DNA from: Candidatus Pelagibacter sp. TMED106
Lineage (GTDB): Bacteria; Pseudomonadota; Alphaproteobacteria; Pelagibacterales; Pelagibacteraceae
Length of the DNA: 13,745 bases
NCBI GenBank assembly: GCA_002170275.2
Contig: NHFH02000008.1
Coordinates: 1 to 13,745, forward strand
Reading direction: 5' to 3'
Part shown: positions 1-8,003 of the stretch, piece by piece
How the letters are laid out: the number at the start of each line of letters is the position of its first letter
Position numbering within the stretch: the stretch's first letter is position 1
Made by a program: the position numbers and the translations under genes
The notes under the pieces: model-generated
Seen by the model: the letters and a program-made list of their open reading frames with translations, nothing else
What the model was told of the DNA's origin: nothing
Databases searched by the model: none

Positions 1-20
1 ATGATCAGTGTATAATTTAA

Positions 21-97
21 GGACCGCTGGCCAAATTGGATAAGGCGCTCGGCTACGAACCGGGAGATTCCAGATTCGAGTTCTGGGCGGTCCACCA
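21..97 (+). tRNA. tRNA-Arg, anticodon ACG
   Basis: A full cloverleaf can be folded by eye. The acceptor stem is GGACCGC (21-27) with GCGGTCC (87-93). The D stem is GCC/GGC (30-32/44-46). The anticodon stem is 48-52 with 60-64, with loop CTACGAA giving anticodon ACG at 55-57. The variable loop is 65-69, and the T stem CCAGA/TCTGG encloses loop TTCGAGT. The 3' CCA is encoded at 95-97. The A at the wobble position would normally be deaminated to inosine to read CGU, CGC and CGA. A ribosome binding site and small ORF begin within 15 nt of the 3' end, so read-through transcription into that ORF is likely. Confidence 0.96.
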
Positions 98-111
98 AAA
101 AGGATTAATAA

Positions 112-210
112 ATGTTAAATTGGCTATATAAATTATCTTTACAAAAATCTGTTATATATTTTTTTATTATTGTTTTTATAATTTTATTAATTTTAACTTA
201 TATACTATAA
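112..210 (+). CDS. putative 32-residue single-pass membrane microprotein
   Basis: This short ORF follows tRNA-Arg and has a good Shine-Dalgarno sequence (AGGA at 101-104, 7-nt spacer before the ATG). The product begins MLNWLYKLSLQKS and continues as one unbroken hydrophobic stretch of Ile, Phe, Leu and Val from about residue 14 to the end. That is the pattern of a small inner-membrane protein with a short, positively charged N-terminus and a single transmembrane helix. It stops 6 nt before the thioesterase gene, so the two are probably co-transcribed. No family is recognised. In a genome this AT-rich, hydrophobic ORFs can arise by chance; the ribosome binding site and placement are what argue for a real gene. 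Confidence 0.5.
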   Translation: MLNWLYKLSLQKSVIYFFIIVFIILLILTYIL

Positions 211-216
211 AAAAAT

Positions 217-621
217 ATGAATGAAAAATTTGAACAAATAAGTATTAAACCAGGCTTTATGAAACACAATGGTGGTGTTTTATTTAGAACCATTTCAGAC
301 TCAGAATATGAATTTAAATCTACAATTAATGAAAATCATTTAAATGCAGCTGGTATAACTCATGGCGGATATATATCAGCATTAATAGATGCAGGAGCAG
401 GTACAGCAGCTTATAGAGCTACGGAAAGTGCTATATGTGTAACAATTTCCCTAGATATAAAATTTATAGGATCTTCTAAGAAAGGTGATGAAATATTAGG
501 ATCTGTAAAAATTCAAAAAAAAACTAAAACTTTAGTGTTTTTATTTTGTGAGCTTAGAAATAAAGATAAGATTATTGCGTCTGCTTCTGGTGTTTGGAAA
601 ATGTTAAAATCTAAATCATAA
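217..621 (+). CDS. PaaI-family hotdog-fold thioesterase
   Basis: This 134-residue protein has the size and pattern of a single hotdog domain of the PaaI/YbgC-like acyl-CoA thioesterase group. The diagnostic segment is NAAGITHGGYISALIDAG (residues 43-60): the HGG motif at 49-51 marks the start of the long central helix, N43 precedes it, and D58 lies in the helix where PaaI enzymes carry their catalytic acid. Such proteins form dimers or tetramers in the cytosol and hydrolyse acyl- or aryl-CoA thioesters; the substrate cannot be told from sequence. No clear Shine-Dalgarno precedes the ATG, which lies 6 nt after the upstream small ORF, consistent with translational coupling. The gene converges on the TRAP permease gene, with 7 nt between the two stops. 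Confidence 0.85.
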   Translation: MNEKFEQISIKPGFMKHNGGVLFRTISDSEYEFKSTINENHLNAAGITHGGYISALIDAGAGTAAYRATESAICVTISLDIKFIGSSKKGDEILGSVKIQKKTKTLVFLFCELRNKDKIIASASGVWKMLKSKS

Positions 622-628
622 TTAAAAT

Positions 629-2950
629 TTATTCTTTTCTTTTAGCATTTAAATAACCAAATACTATCAATAGCAAGACTGCTATAGGATAAATAATAAT
701 TTTATTCGGTCTGTCTGAATTTTCTATTTTAAATTCAATGATATAATCTCCTATTTCAAAACCACTCTTTTTAGCTTTTCCATTCCATTTTAGATTATCA
801 ACAATTACTTTATCTTTTTCATTTACTAAAACCATACCATAAGCTTCTAAGGTAAATTCTTTCTCAAAATCATTTTTATTAATAACGAACAATTTATACC
901 TTTCTCCATACGGACTTGGACGCGTAACTTTAAAGCGTACCTCTTTATCTGGGTCTAACTGTAACAAATGAATTTTATTGATGTCTTTATAGTTATATTT
1001 TGGATAAAATTTATTAAGAACAAATTCAGGTGATAGTAAAGAAATAGAAATTAATAAAAAAATTATTATTTCATACCATCTTAACTTACTTATAAACCAA
1101 CCCTGAGTTGCCGAAGTAAAAACTAATATTCCAATTAAAGAAGTAATAATCACAACTAATCCATGCCAAATATTCTCAATTCCTATTAATAATAATTCGT
1201 GATTAAATAAAAATACAATCGGAAGTATTCCAGTTCTTAAACTGTACCAAAATGCCTGTAAGCCTGTTCTAAGAGGATCTCCACCTGATATTGCTGCTGC
1301 AGCATAAGATGCAAGACCAACTGGTGGAGTAACATCGGCCATTAAGCCAAAATAAAATACAAACAGATGGACAGCTATAAGTGGAAAAATAAACCCAGAG
1401 GCATTACCTACATCAACTAAAACTGTTGCCATTAAAGATGCAACTACAACGTAATTTGCGGTTGTCGGTAATCCCATACCAAGTAATAAACATAAAATTA
1501 TTGTTAAAAATAACAAGATAGCAACATTATCTTTAGCTATGGACTCGATTACTATTATAAGGTTAGTACTTAATCCAGTCGAACCGACTGCTCCAACTAT
1601 TATACCTGCGGTAGCAATAGCAATACCAACACCAACCATATTTAAAGCACCCTTTTCAAAGCCAATAATTGTTTCATTAAACCAAGATTTCAATCCATCT
1701 TTGATATTTTGTTGTTTAATTAATTTATTAATCAAATTAACCAAGATTAAAGAGACGGTTGCATAAAAAATAGAATATGATGCAGTAAATCTTAAGTAAA
1801 CAAGCATATAAATCAAAACAAATATTGGTATCAAAAAATGCAAACCTGATAAAAAAGTGCTTTTCAAATTTGGTACTTCAGAATCATCCATTCCTTTTAA
1901 ATTTAATTTTAGAGCCTCTAGATGAGAAATATAAAATAAAGCAATATAAGAAATTACTGCAGGTAAAAAAGCATGCTTTACGACCTCAAAATATGTAACT
2001 CCTATAAAACTTGCTATAACAAAAGCTGCTGCACCCATTACTGGCGGCATAATCTGACCATTAACAGAAGATGAAACTTCTATAGCTCCAGCTTTTTCTT
2101 TTGAAAATCCAGTTTTTTTCATAATTGGTATTGTAAAAGTTCCGGTTGTAACTGTATTAGCAATAGAAGAACCTGAAATCAAACCTGTCATACCAGATCC
2201 TAATATTGCTGCTTTAGCTGGTCCACCTCTCATTTTTCCTACCATAGCAAATGCTAAATCTAAAAAATATTTTCCACCACCAGCTGTCTCAAGAAGAGCA
2301 CCAAATAAAACAAATAAAAAAATAAAATCTACAGAAACACCTATTGGAATTCCAAATATAGCCTCTTGATCTAACCATTGAAATCCCACAAGTCTATTTA
2401 ATGAAAGTCCTCCATGCGAAATTATCTCAGGAGCATATCTTCCATAATATGAAAATAATAAAAAACATATTGCAATTATAACTAATGGTAATCCAATCGC
2501 TCTTCTAGTAGCTTCTAATAAAAATATTATTCCAAAACTTCCTATAATTAATTCTATTGGTATAGAAAAGCTTTCACCAATAGTTATAGTTAGTAGTACT
2601 CCTCCTCTATCTACTAATTGATCATAAAAAAAATAAATATATAAACAACAAAAAGCAGCTGTAAAACTTATCAAAATATCTAAAAAAGAAATCTTTTTAC
2701 CTTTAGAAATTGGAAATATTAAAAAGGCTAATGTTAAAGCAAATCCTAAATGAATAGCTCTTGCAGGAAGACCCTTAAACATTCCTATATTAAACATAAA
2801 AGGAAAGGGTGAGGCATACCAAAGTTGAAATAGGGACCAAATAATTGCTATAGCTGCTACAAATTTTAAATGAACACCACTAAGATTTCTCGTTGGAGAT
2901 AAATCTTCTTTAATTCTATTTTCTATTTTGTTACTTATACTTTTGTTCAT
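629..2950 (-). CDS. TRAP transporter permease, fused 4TM/12TM (TAXI type), with C-terminal DUF3394-like domain
   Basis: This 773-residue inner-membrane protein fuses the small (DctQ-like, roughly residues 25-170) and large (DctM-like, roughly 185-620) TRAP subunits, as is usual for systems with a TAXI binding protein. The conserved DctM core is clear: the Gly/Ser-rich segment GLISGSSIANTVTTGTF (256-272), the VNGQIMPPVMGAAAF stretch (297-311) and the second repeat's GMGLPTTANY (491-500) and ADVTPPVGLASYAA (538-551). These proteins drive Na+-coupled uptake of a ligand delivered by a periplasmic binding protein. After the core come a hydrophobic helix (about 625-640), a soluble segment (about 655-750) containing a PDZ-like GKAKKSGFEIGDYIIEFK stretch (724-741), and a final helix with a KRKE tail; this matches the DUF3394 extension of the family. 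It lies downstream of its binding-protein gene, separated by a terminator hairpin. Confidence 0.93.
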   Translation of the reverse strand: MNKSISNKIENRIKEDLSPTRNLSGVHLKFVAAIAIIWSLFQLWYASPFPFMFNIGMFKGLPARAIHLGFALTLAFLIFPISKGKKISFLDILISFTAAFCCLYIYFFYDQLVDRGGVLLTITIGESFSIPIELIIGSFGIIFLLEATRRAIGLPLVIIAICFLLFSYYGRYAPEIISHGGLSLNRLVGFQWLDQEAIFGIPIGVSVDFIFLFVLFGALLETAGGGKYFLDLAFAMVGKMRGGPAKAAILGSGMTGLISGSSIANTVTTGTFTIPIMKKTGFSKEKAGAIEVSSSVNGQIMPPVMGAAAFVIASFIGVTYFEVVKHAFLPAVISYIALFYISHLEALKLNLKGMDDSEVPNLKSTFLSGLHFLIPIFVLIYMLVYLRFTASYSIFYATVSLILVNLINKLIKQQNIKDGLKSWFNETIIGFEKGALNMVGVGIAIATAGIIVGAVGSTGLSTNLIIVIESIAKDNVAILLFLTIILCLLLGMGLPTTANYVVVASLMATVLVDVGNASGFIFPLIAVHLFVFYFGLMADVTPPVGLASYAAAAISGGDPLRTGLQAFWYSLRTGILPIVFLFNHELLLIGIENIWHGLVVIITSLIGILVFTSATQGWFISKLRWYEIIIFLLISISLLSPEFVLNKFYPKYNYKDINKIHLLQLDPDKEVRFKVTRPSPYGERYKLFVINKNDFEKEFTLEAYGMVLVNEKDKVIVDNLKWNGKAKKSGFEIGDYIIEFKIENSDRPNKIIIYPIAVLLLIVFGYLNAKRKE

Positions 2951-2972
2951 TTTATAAATAATACGACATTAC

Positions 2973-3012
2973 AAAAAAAAAGGCCTAATAAATATATCAG
3001 GCCTTTTTTTTT
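2973..3012 (-). terminator. intercistronic hairpin terminator between TAXI binding protein and permease
   Basis: AGGCCT at 2981-2986 pairs perfectly with AGGCCT at 2999-3004, and flanking A and T runs (2973-2980 with 3005-3012) extend it to a 14-bp stem with a 12-nt loop. Read on the minus strand it lies 17 nt after the binding-protein stop and ends in a run of eight or nine U, as a Rho-independent terminator does. The permease ATG begins 22 nt beyond it. Partial termination here would give much more binding protein than permease. The symmetric A/T flanks would also allow function on the plus strand, but no plus-strand gene ends here. Confidence 0.85.
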
Positions 3013-3029
3013 AATTTTTAACAAAAATA

Positions 3030-4034
3030 TTACATCAATCCAGCTTCTTTATAGTATTTAATAGCTCCTGGATGTAATGGAGCTGATAAACCATCAGCTA
3101 TCATGTTTTTCTTTTCTAATGGTCCAAATGCAGGATGTTGTTTTCTGAAATCATCAAAATTTTCAAAAACAGCTTTTGTTACTAAATAAACTAGTTCCTC
3201 AGAGACATCAGCGCTTGTCACAACAGTAGCCTTTACACCAAAAGTAGTAACGTCTTTCTTTTGTCCTGTATAAGTTCCTGCAGGTATTGTAGCTGCTGCA
3301 TAATATGGTGCACCATCTATTAAACCTTGAACTGCTGAACCCGTAAGATTAATTGGCAATGCTTTTGCTGCACAAGTAGCTGCTTGTTCCATAGCACCAT
3401 TGGGAAATCCCACAGAATAACCATATGCGTCTATTTTCCCATCACACAATGCTTTAACTTGTTCTGACGAAGTTAGCTCAGTAGTAGATTTAAAGTAACT
3501 GTTGTCAACTCCCATTGCTTCCATAAGTACTTCCATGGTTCCTCTTTGACCTGAGCCAGGGTTACCTATGTTTACAGCTTTTCCTTTAAGTCCTTTAAAA
3601 TCTTTAACTTTAGCTTTTTTCCTTGCCCAAATTTGGAAAGGTTCATTGTGAACTGAGAAAACAGCTCTTAAATTACCAAATTTTTTTCCTTCCCATTTGC
3701 TTGAACCATTAACTGCATGAAATTGCCAGTCTGATTGAGCTACACCAAATTGAAATTCACCCGCAGCTATTTGACCAATATTATAATTTGATCCTCCAGT
3801 AGATGGGGCTGTACATCTGTAAGCTTTATCAATACCTTTTTTTCTTCCATGTTCTTTAGCGATAGCAGATTTATGAAGCATTTTACAAATAGCATTACCA
3901 GTTTGGAAATATACTCCTGTTGGTCCGCCTGTCCCTATTGTGAAGAACTCCGCAGATTTTGCTACATTTGTAATAGATAAAGATGCAACAAAAATCAAAA
4001 GAGCACTTGATAGAGATGTTATTATTTTTTTCAT
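3030..4034 (-). CDS. TAXI-family TRAP transporter periplasmic solute-binding protein
   Basis: The chosen start (ATG at 4034) has a strong GAGGAG six nt upstream and yields a classic Sec signal peptide: MKKIITSLSS, a hydrophobic core, then a likely cleavage after AKSA at residue 28. A start 12 codons further upstream would put a charged KNKNNRVEEKK stretch before the signal and has no better ribosome site. There is no lipobox cysteine, so the protein should be free in the periplasm. The mature protein opens with FTIGTGGPTGVYFQTG, the TAXI hallmark, and has NIGNPGSGQRGTMEVL further in, also typical. Its length of 334 residues is normal for the family. It captures the ligand and delivers it to the fused permease encoded downstream. 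Characterised TAXI proteins bind glutamate/glutamine or 2-oxoglutarate; the ligand here is unknown, though the upstream aminotransferase fits an amino or keto acid. Confidence 0.93.
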   Translation of the reverse strand: MKKIITSLSSALLIFVASLSITNVAKSAEFFTIGTGGPTGVYFQTGNAICKMLHKSAIAKEHGRKKGIDKAYRCTAPSTGGSNYNIGQIAAGEFQFGVAQSDWQFHAVNGSSKWEGKKFGNLRAVFSVHNEPFQIWARKKAKVKDFKGLKGKAVNIGNPGSGQRGTMEVLMEAMGVDNSYFKSTTELTSSEQVKALCDGKIDAYGYSVGFPNGAMEQAATCAAKALPINLTGSAVQGLIDGAPYYAAATIPAGTYTGQKKDVTTFGVKATVVTSADVSEELVYLVTKAVFENFDDFRKQHPAFGPLEKKNMIADGLSAPLHPGAIKYYKEAGLM

Positions 4035-4040
4035 TTTTTT

Positions 4041-4046
4041 CTCCTC
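4041..4046 (-). promoter_or_regulatory. strong ribosome binding site GAGGAG that fixes the binding-protein start
   Basis: On the minus strand GAGGAG is followed by six A and then ATG. It is one of the few near-consensus Shine-Dalgarno sites in the window and decides between two in-frame starts. A strong site fits the high expression usual for periplasmic binding proteins. Confidence 0.8.
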
Positions 4047-4108
4047 TACTCTGTTATTTTTATTTTTCAATTTTAACAGTATTTTTATCTTTAAGTATAG
4101 ATTGTATT

Positions 4109-5335
4109 TTATGTTGATTCAGACCATCTTTTTAACATATCTACGCCTTGAATAATTTTAGGAGCTAATTTTGAAATTAAATCATTATCAATTTTTTGTT
4201 CATTTTGGGTTTCTCTCATAAATTTACTTCCATCAAAATCTGTAAAACTTAATCTAGCTAGCATTCTAGTTTTATCAAAACCAAAATCTGATCCAGGTAA
4301 TAATGCTACTCCAGTATCTTTTAAAATATTATCACACATTTCTGATGAAGTTTTAAATTTTTTATCTAAAAATTCAGGCATTAAATAAAAGCCCCCTTCT
4401 GGTTTATTTATTAAAACTTTATTTGACTTTAAATTTTCATAAACATAATTACCAACTGCTTTAAGGATTTGCCTAGAATGATTTATAAATTTTTTATGAT
4501 CTCCTTGAAATGCATTTATAGCTGCATATTGGATTGGTGCACTTACAGAAGAAAAAGTTTCACTAGCTAATACATTTATTGAGTCTCTTAAGTTTTTTAG
4601 AGAATCTGGAATTATAAAATATCCTAGTCTCCATCCGCCAGCTCCGCACCATTTACTTAGACCATTACTTATTATAGTTTTTTCAGGGCAAAAATTTGAT
4701 ATAGAATTATAATTTTCTTCAAAGCTAAGTTCTGAATAAATTTCATCAGATAAAATAATAAGATTATATTTATTGGTAATTTCACTTATTTCTTTTAAAT
4801 TCTTACATATCTGGCCAGAAGGATTATTTGGTGAATTTAAAAATAAAAGATAATTTTTATTTCTATTTTTTAAGATAATTTTTTCAATTTCCGATCCAGA
4901 GGGAAACCAATTATTCTCTCTTGAAGTTTGTATTAATTGGATTTTATTTCTTCCAAGAATTGCTTGTGGAGCATAAGAAACCCAACTCGGTGCAGGTAAT
5001 ATAATTTCACCGTCAAAAATAATTTGTAATAAAAACATTAATTCTTTTGATCCGGGCCCTATAATTACATTTTCTGAATTATAGTTATAATCTTTCTTGA
5101 TAGATTTATATTTTGCAACAGCTTTTCTAAGCTTCTCAAGACCTTGCATTGGTAAATATTTATTATGATGTGCATTATTTTTTAATTCATCAACTATATC
5201 TAATGGGATTGGAAATGGAGATTGACCGAATCCGAATTTAAAAATTTTTTTTCCTTCATTTTCTAAACTTTTAGAAAGTTCATTTATTTTTAATGTTGAT
5301 GAAGGTTTTAGGTTTTTAACAATATCTTTTAACAT
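4109..5335 (-). CDS. class I/II PLP-dependent aminotransferase (aspartate aminotransferase-like)
   Basis: This 408-residue cytosolic fold-type I enzyme carries the full set of PLP-binding landmarks: SPNNPSG at 168-174 (the conserved Asn contacts the cofactor), SDEIYSEL at 196-203 (Asp pairs with the pyridine nitrogen, Tyr with O3'), and SNGLSKWCGAGGWRLGY at 223-239 with K228 as the Schiff-base lysine and R236 nearby. R360 in MLARLSF matches the arginine that binds the substrate carboxylate. The reaction is amino-group transfer between an amino acid and a 2-oxo acid; the amino donor is not predictable. The gene heads a minus-strand run with the TAXI TRAP genes (74 nt to the binding-protein start), suggesting that the imported compound is either its substrate or its product. 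Its ATG lacks a strong ribosome binding site. Confidence 0.9.
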   Translation of the reverse strand: MLKDIVKNLKPSSTLKINELSKSLENEGKKIFKFGFGQSPFPIPLDIVDELKNNAHHNKYLPMQGLEKLRKAVAKYKSIKKDYNYNSENVIIGPGSKELMFLLQIIFDGEIILPAPSWVSYAPQAILGRNKIQLIQTSRENNWFPSGSEIEKIILKNRNKNYLLFLNSPNNPSGQICKNLKEISEITNKYNLIILSDEIYSELSFEENYNSISNFCPEKTIISNGLSKWCGAGGWRLGYFIIPDSLKNLRDSINVLASETFSSVSAPIQYAAINAFQGDHKKFINHSRQILKAVGNYVYENLKSNKVLINKPEGGFYLMPEFLDKKFKTSSEMCDNILKDTGVALLPGSDFGFDKTRMLARLSFTDFDGSKFMRETQNEQKIDNDLISKLAPKIIQGVDMLKRWSEST

Positions 5336-5362
5336 TACTTTTGCTTATAATTTTTAAAAAAA

Positions 5363-5392
5363 TTAATACAGAATTATTTTTAATTATGTTAA
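5363..5392 (-). promoter_or_regulatory. possible sigma70 promoter for the aminotransferase-TRAP operon
   Basis: On the minus strand TTAACA (5392-5387) is followed by an 18-nt gap and TATTAA (5368-5363), which would place the start of transcription near 5356, about 20 nt before the aminotransferase ATG. In DNA this AT-rich, such matches are common by chance. It is reported because its position suits the operon. Confidence 0.3.
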
Positions 5393-5415
5393 CCTAATAA
5401 GTATAAAAAGGACAA

Positions 5416-5490
5416 ATGAGAACTTTTTCCTCCGCGATTCGGTCATGTTTTAGTCTATTTTTGTTCTTTACCACTAACAACATATTGTAG
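5416..5490 (+). other. short ORF / leader element upstream of the helicase gene
   Basis: The 184-nt divergent space holds a 24-codon ORF beginning MRTFSSAIRSCF, with an AAAGGA three nt before its ATG (spacing rather short). It has five Phe among 24 residues. Its first half contains the only GC-richer patch in the spacer (TCCTCCGCGATTCGGTCATG, 5427-5446). GGACAAA (5410-5416) could pair with TTTGTTC (5460-5466) with one G-U pair, enclosing a 43-nt loop that contains the GC patch. It could be a leader peptide, an mRNA leader structure, a small RNA, or chance. The gene that follows has no Shine-Dalgarno. Confidence 0.25.
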
Positions 5491-5519
5491 GATAAAAAAT
5501 AAAGATACCATAATTAGAA

Positions 5520-8003
5520 ATGTCAAAAAATAAGATCACAGCTGTTTTGGGGCCTACCAATACTGGAAAAACTTACCTGGCTATAGAAACTATGCTTTCT
5601 TTTGACAGTGGAATGATTGGTTTTCCTTTAAGACTATTGGCAAGAGAAGTTTATGATAAAATTATTAAAAAAGAAAATCTTAATAAAGTTGCTTTGATTA
5701 CCGGAGAAGAAAAGATTATACCTCCAGAGGCAAAATATTTTCTTTGTACCGTTGAGTCTATGCCAATAGATAAAAATTTAGATTTCGTAGCAATAGATGA
5801 AATTCAGATGTGTGCAGACCACGAAAGGGGTCATATTTTTACAGACAGATTATTAAATTTACGGGGAGAAAAACTAACAATGTTTATGGGATCAAATACT
5901 ATTAAAAATATAATTACAAAACTAGATGGAGATACAGAATTTATTAATCGTAATAGACTTTCCAAGCTTTCTTATATTGGACACAAAAAAATTTCTAGAA
6001 TAGACAGAAAAACAGCAATAATAGCTTTTTCAACAGAAGAAGTTTATGCAATAGCTGAACTAATTAGAAGACAAAAAGGAGGAGCTGCAATTGTAATGGG
6101 CTCACTCAGTCCTAAAACAAGAAATGCACAAGTTGCATTATATCAATCAGGAGATGTAGACTTCCTAGTTGCAACTGATGCAATTGGTATGGGAATTAAT
6201 ATGGATTTAGAAAATGTTTTTTTCTCAAATCTAAAAAAATTTGATGGAAAAAAATTAAGAAGACTTGATTTATCTGAAATTGGTCAGATAGCTGGAAGAG
6301 CTGGAAGATATCTAAATGATGGTAATTTTGGAATTACTGGTGAGTGCAAAGAAATTAATGCCGAAGAAATAAATCTTCTAGAAAATCATAAATTTGAAGA
6401 AATCAGAACTTTATTTTGGAGAAATTCTAATCTTAATTTTAACAATGCTTCTGCATTAATTCGATCCTTAGATGAAAAGCCTCATAAAAATTGGTTAAGA
6501 AAAATTCATGAATGTGAAGATGAAAAAGTATTAAAATATTTTTTAAAAAATTTAGATTTATATAATATTAAGAATATTAAAGAAACTTTAACCCTTTTAT
6601 GGGAATGTTGCCAAATACCAGATTTTGTGAAAAAGACATACGGGAATCATACAGAAGTAGTAGGAAAAGTATTCGAATTTCTCAATACTCCAAAAGGCAA
6701 AGTTACTGAAGATTTTATGAGATTACAGCTATTAAAATTAGACAAATTAGAGGGAAACGTAGATTCTTTATCAAATAGAATTGCAAATGTAAGAACTTGG
6801 TCTTATGTTTCTAATAAAAATAATTGGGTAGAAAATCAAAATTATTGGATAGAAAAAACAAAATTATTAGAGGATAAATTATCTGACAGATTACATGAGG
6901 AACTTACTAAAACTTTTATTGACAAAAGAGCAAGTGTTTTGGCTAGAGGATTAAAACAAGATATGGATTTTAAAACTGAAATTATAGAAGATGGTAAAGT
7001 ATTAATAGACAATCAATTTATTGGTAAATTAAAAGGACTAAAATTTGAGCTTGATTTAAAAACAGGAGCCCTAGAAACTGATATTAAATCTCTTAAAAAA
7101 GCGGCGAGACAAACTGTAGGTCCCGAGCTTGAAAAAAGAATACAAACCATTATTGACACAGGTTTGTTAGAAATTAAAAGTGATTTTAAGATTTATTGGA
7201 ATGAATATCCAATATCTAAATTACTACCAGGAAAAGATTATTTAAACCCAGAACTATTTTTAATTGTTGATGATATATTAGAAAATATTCAAAAGAAAAA
7301 ATTATCTGAATTTCTCAATAAATGGATTAAAGAAAAAATCAATGATGTCCTAAAAAGTCTTATTGATTTAAAAAATTTAAAAGAAAGTAATTCATCAATT
7401 AAAGCTTTAGCTTATCAACTATACGAAAATAACGGAGTTATTAAAAGAGAACAAGTTTCAGATTATCTTAAAAAACTTGGCCAAGATGAAAGAAAGATTT
7501 TAAGAGAATTGGGGGTCAAATTTGGAAGATATCACGTATTTCTTTTTAAATTATTAAAACCAGATGCAGTATCTTTGCGAATATTATTATGGAAAAATTT
7601 TCATCAAAAATATTTTGATTTAACACCTCCTACTTTTGGTTTAAATTTTTTAGAAAATAAATATAAAACTAATAAAGATTTTATGTTGCTATGTGGATTT
7701 GAAAAATTTAATGAATATTTTGTGAGAATAGACATTTTAGAAAGATTATTTGTAAAAATTATCAACTCTAATACTGATAAAAATCCAGAAATAAAATTAA
7801 TTCCTGAAATGTTAAATTTACTTGGTTGTAACAAAGATAATTTTATAAATTTGATTAAAAAAATGGATTATAAAACCTATATGAAGGATAAAGAGATCTA
7901 CTTTAAATATAGTCCTTCAAAAAAAAGAAAAAATACTTTTAAAAATATTAAAAATGTTAATAGTCCTTTTAAGGTGTTAAAAAACATCAATTTTAGTAAA
8001 TGA
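5520..8003 (+). CDS. SUV3-like DExH-box RNA helicase
   Basis: This 827-residue protein matches the SUV3/mitochondrial-type superfamily 2 RNA helicases found across Alphaproteobacteria. Motifs run in order: Walker A GPTNTGKT (11-18), FPLRLLAREVY (35-45, motif Ia), ITGEEK (60-65), Walker B DEIQM (93-97), MGSNTI (123-128), VMGSLSPKTR (192-201), VATDAIGMGIN (217-227, motif V) and QIAGRAGRY (256-264, motif VI). Residues beyond about 300 are a long, Lys-rich accessory region that ends in a basic tail (SKKRKN...), probably RNA-binding. In mitochondria SUV3 unwinds RNA for degradation; a role in RNA turnover here is inferred. A TAA lies 9 nt upstream in frame, so this ATG is the earliest possible start; no clear ribosome site precedes it. 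The stop overlaps the next gene's ATG (ATGA). Confidence 0.93.
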   Translation: MSKNKITAVLGPTNTGKTYLAIETMLSFDSGMIGFPLRLLAREVYDKIIKKENLNKVALITGEEKIIPPEAKYFLCTVESMPIDKNLDFVAIDEIQMCADHERGHIFTDRLLNLRGEKLTMFMGSNTIKNIITKLDGDTEFINRNRLSKLSYIGHKKISRIDRKTAIIAFSTEEVYAIAELIRRQKGGAAIVMGSLSPKTRNAQVALYQSGDVDFLVATDAIGMGINMDLENVFFSNLKKFDGKKLRRLDLSEIGQIAGRAGRYLNDGNFGITGECKEINAEEINLLENHKFEEIRTLFWRNSNLNFNNASALIRSLDEKPHKNWLRKIHECEDEKVLKYFLKNLDLYNIKNIKETLTLLWECCQIPDFVKKTYGNHTEVVGKVFEFLNTPKGKVTEDFMRLQLLKLDKLEGNVDSLSNRIANVRTWSYVSNKNNWVENQNYWIEKTKLLEDKLSDRLHEELTKTFIDKRASVLARGLKQDMDFKTEIIEDGKVLIDNQFIGKLKGLKFELDLKTGALETDIKSLKKAARQTVGPELEKRIQTIIDTGLLEIKSDFKIYWNEYPISKLLPGKDYLNPELFLIVDDILENIQKKKLSEFLNKWIKEKINDVLKSLIDLKNLKESNSSIKALAYQLYENNGVIKREQVSDYLKKLGQDERKILRELGVKFGRYHVFLFKLLKPDAVSLRILLWKNFHQKYFDLTPPTFGLNFLENKYKTNKDFMLLCGFEKFNEYFVRIDILERLFVKIINSNTDKNPEIKLIPEMLNLLGCNKDNFINLIKKMDYKTYMKDKEIYFKYSPSKKRKNTFKNIKNVNSPFKVLKNINFSK

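Noticed and set aside
11..16. TATAAT just upstream of tRNA-Arg as its -10 box
   Set aside because: It lies only 4 nt before the mature tRNA 5' end, so transcription from it would begin inside the tRNA. The real promoter probably lies left of the window.
1539..1766. Plus-strand 75-codon ORF
   Set aside because: It is antisense to the conserved core of the TRAP permease and has no domain or ribosome site.
3940..4155. Plus-strand 71-codon ORF across the binding-protein start
   Set aside because: It is antisense to a clear signal peptide and its ribosome site; its Phe-rich content is the complement of Lys codons.
7604..7834. Minus-strand 76-codon ORF
   Set aside because: It lies wholly inside the helicase gene, antisense, with no independent support.
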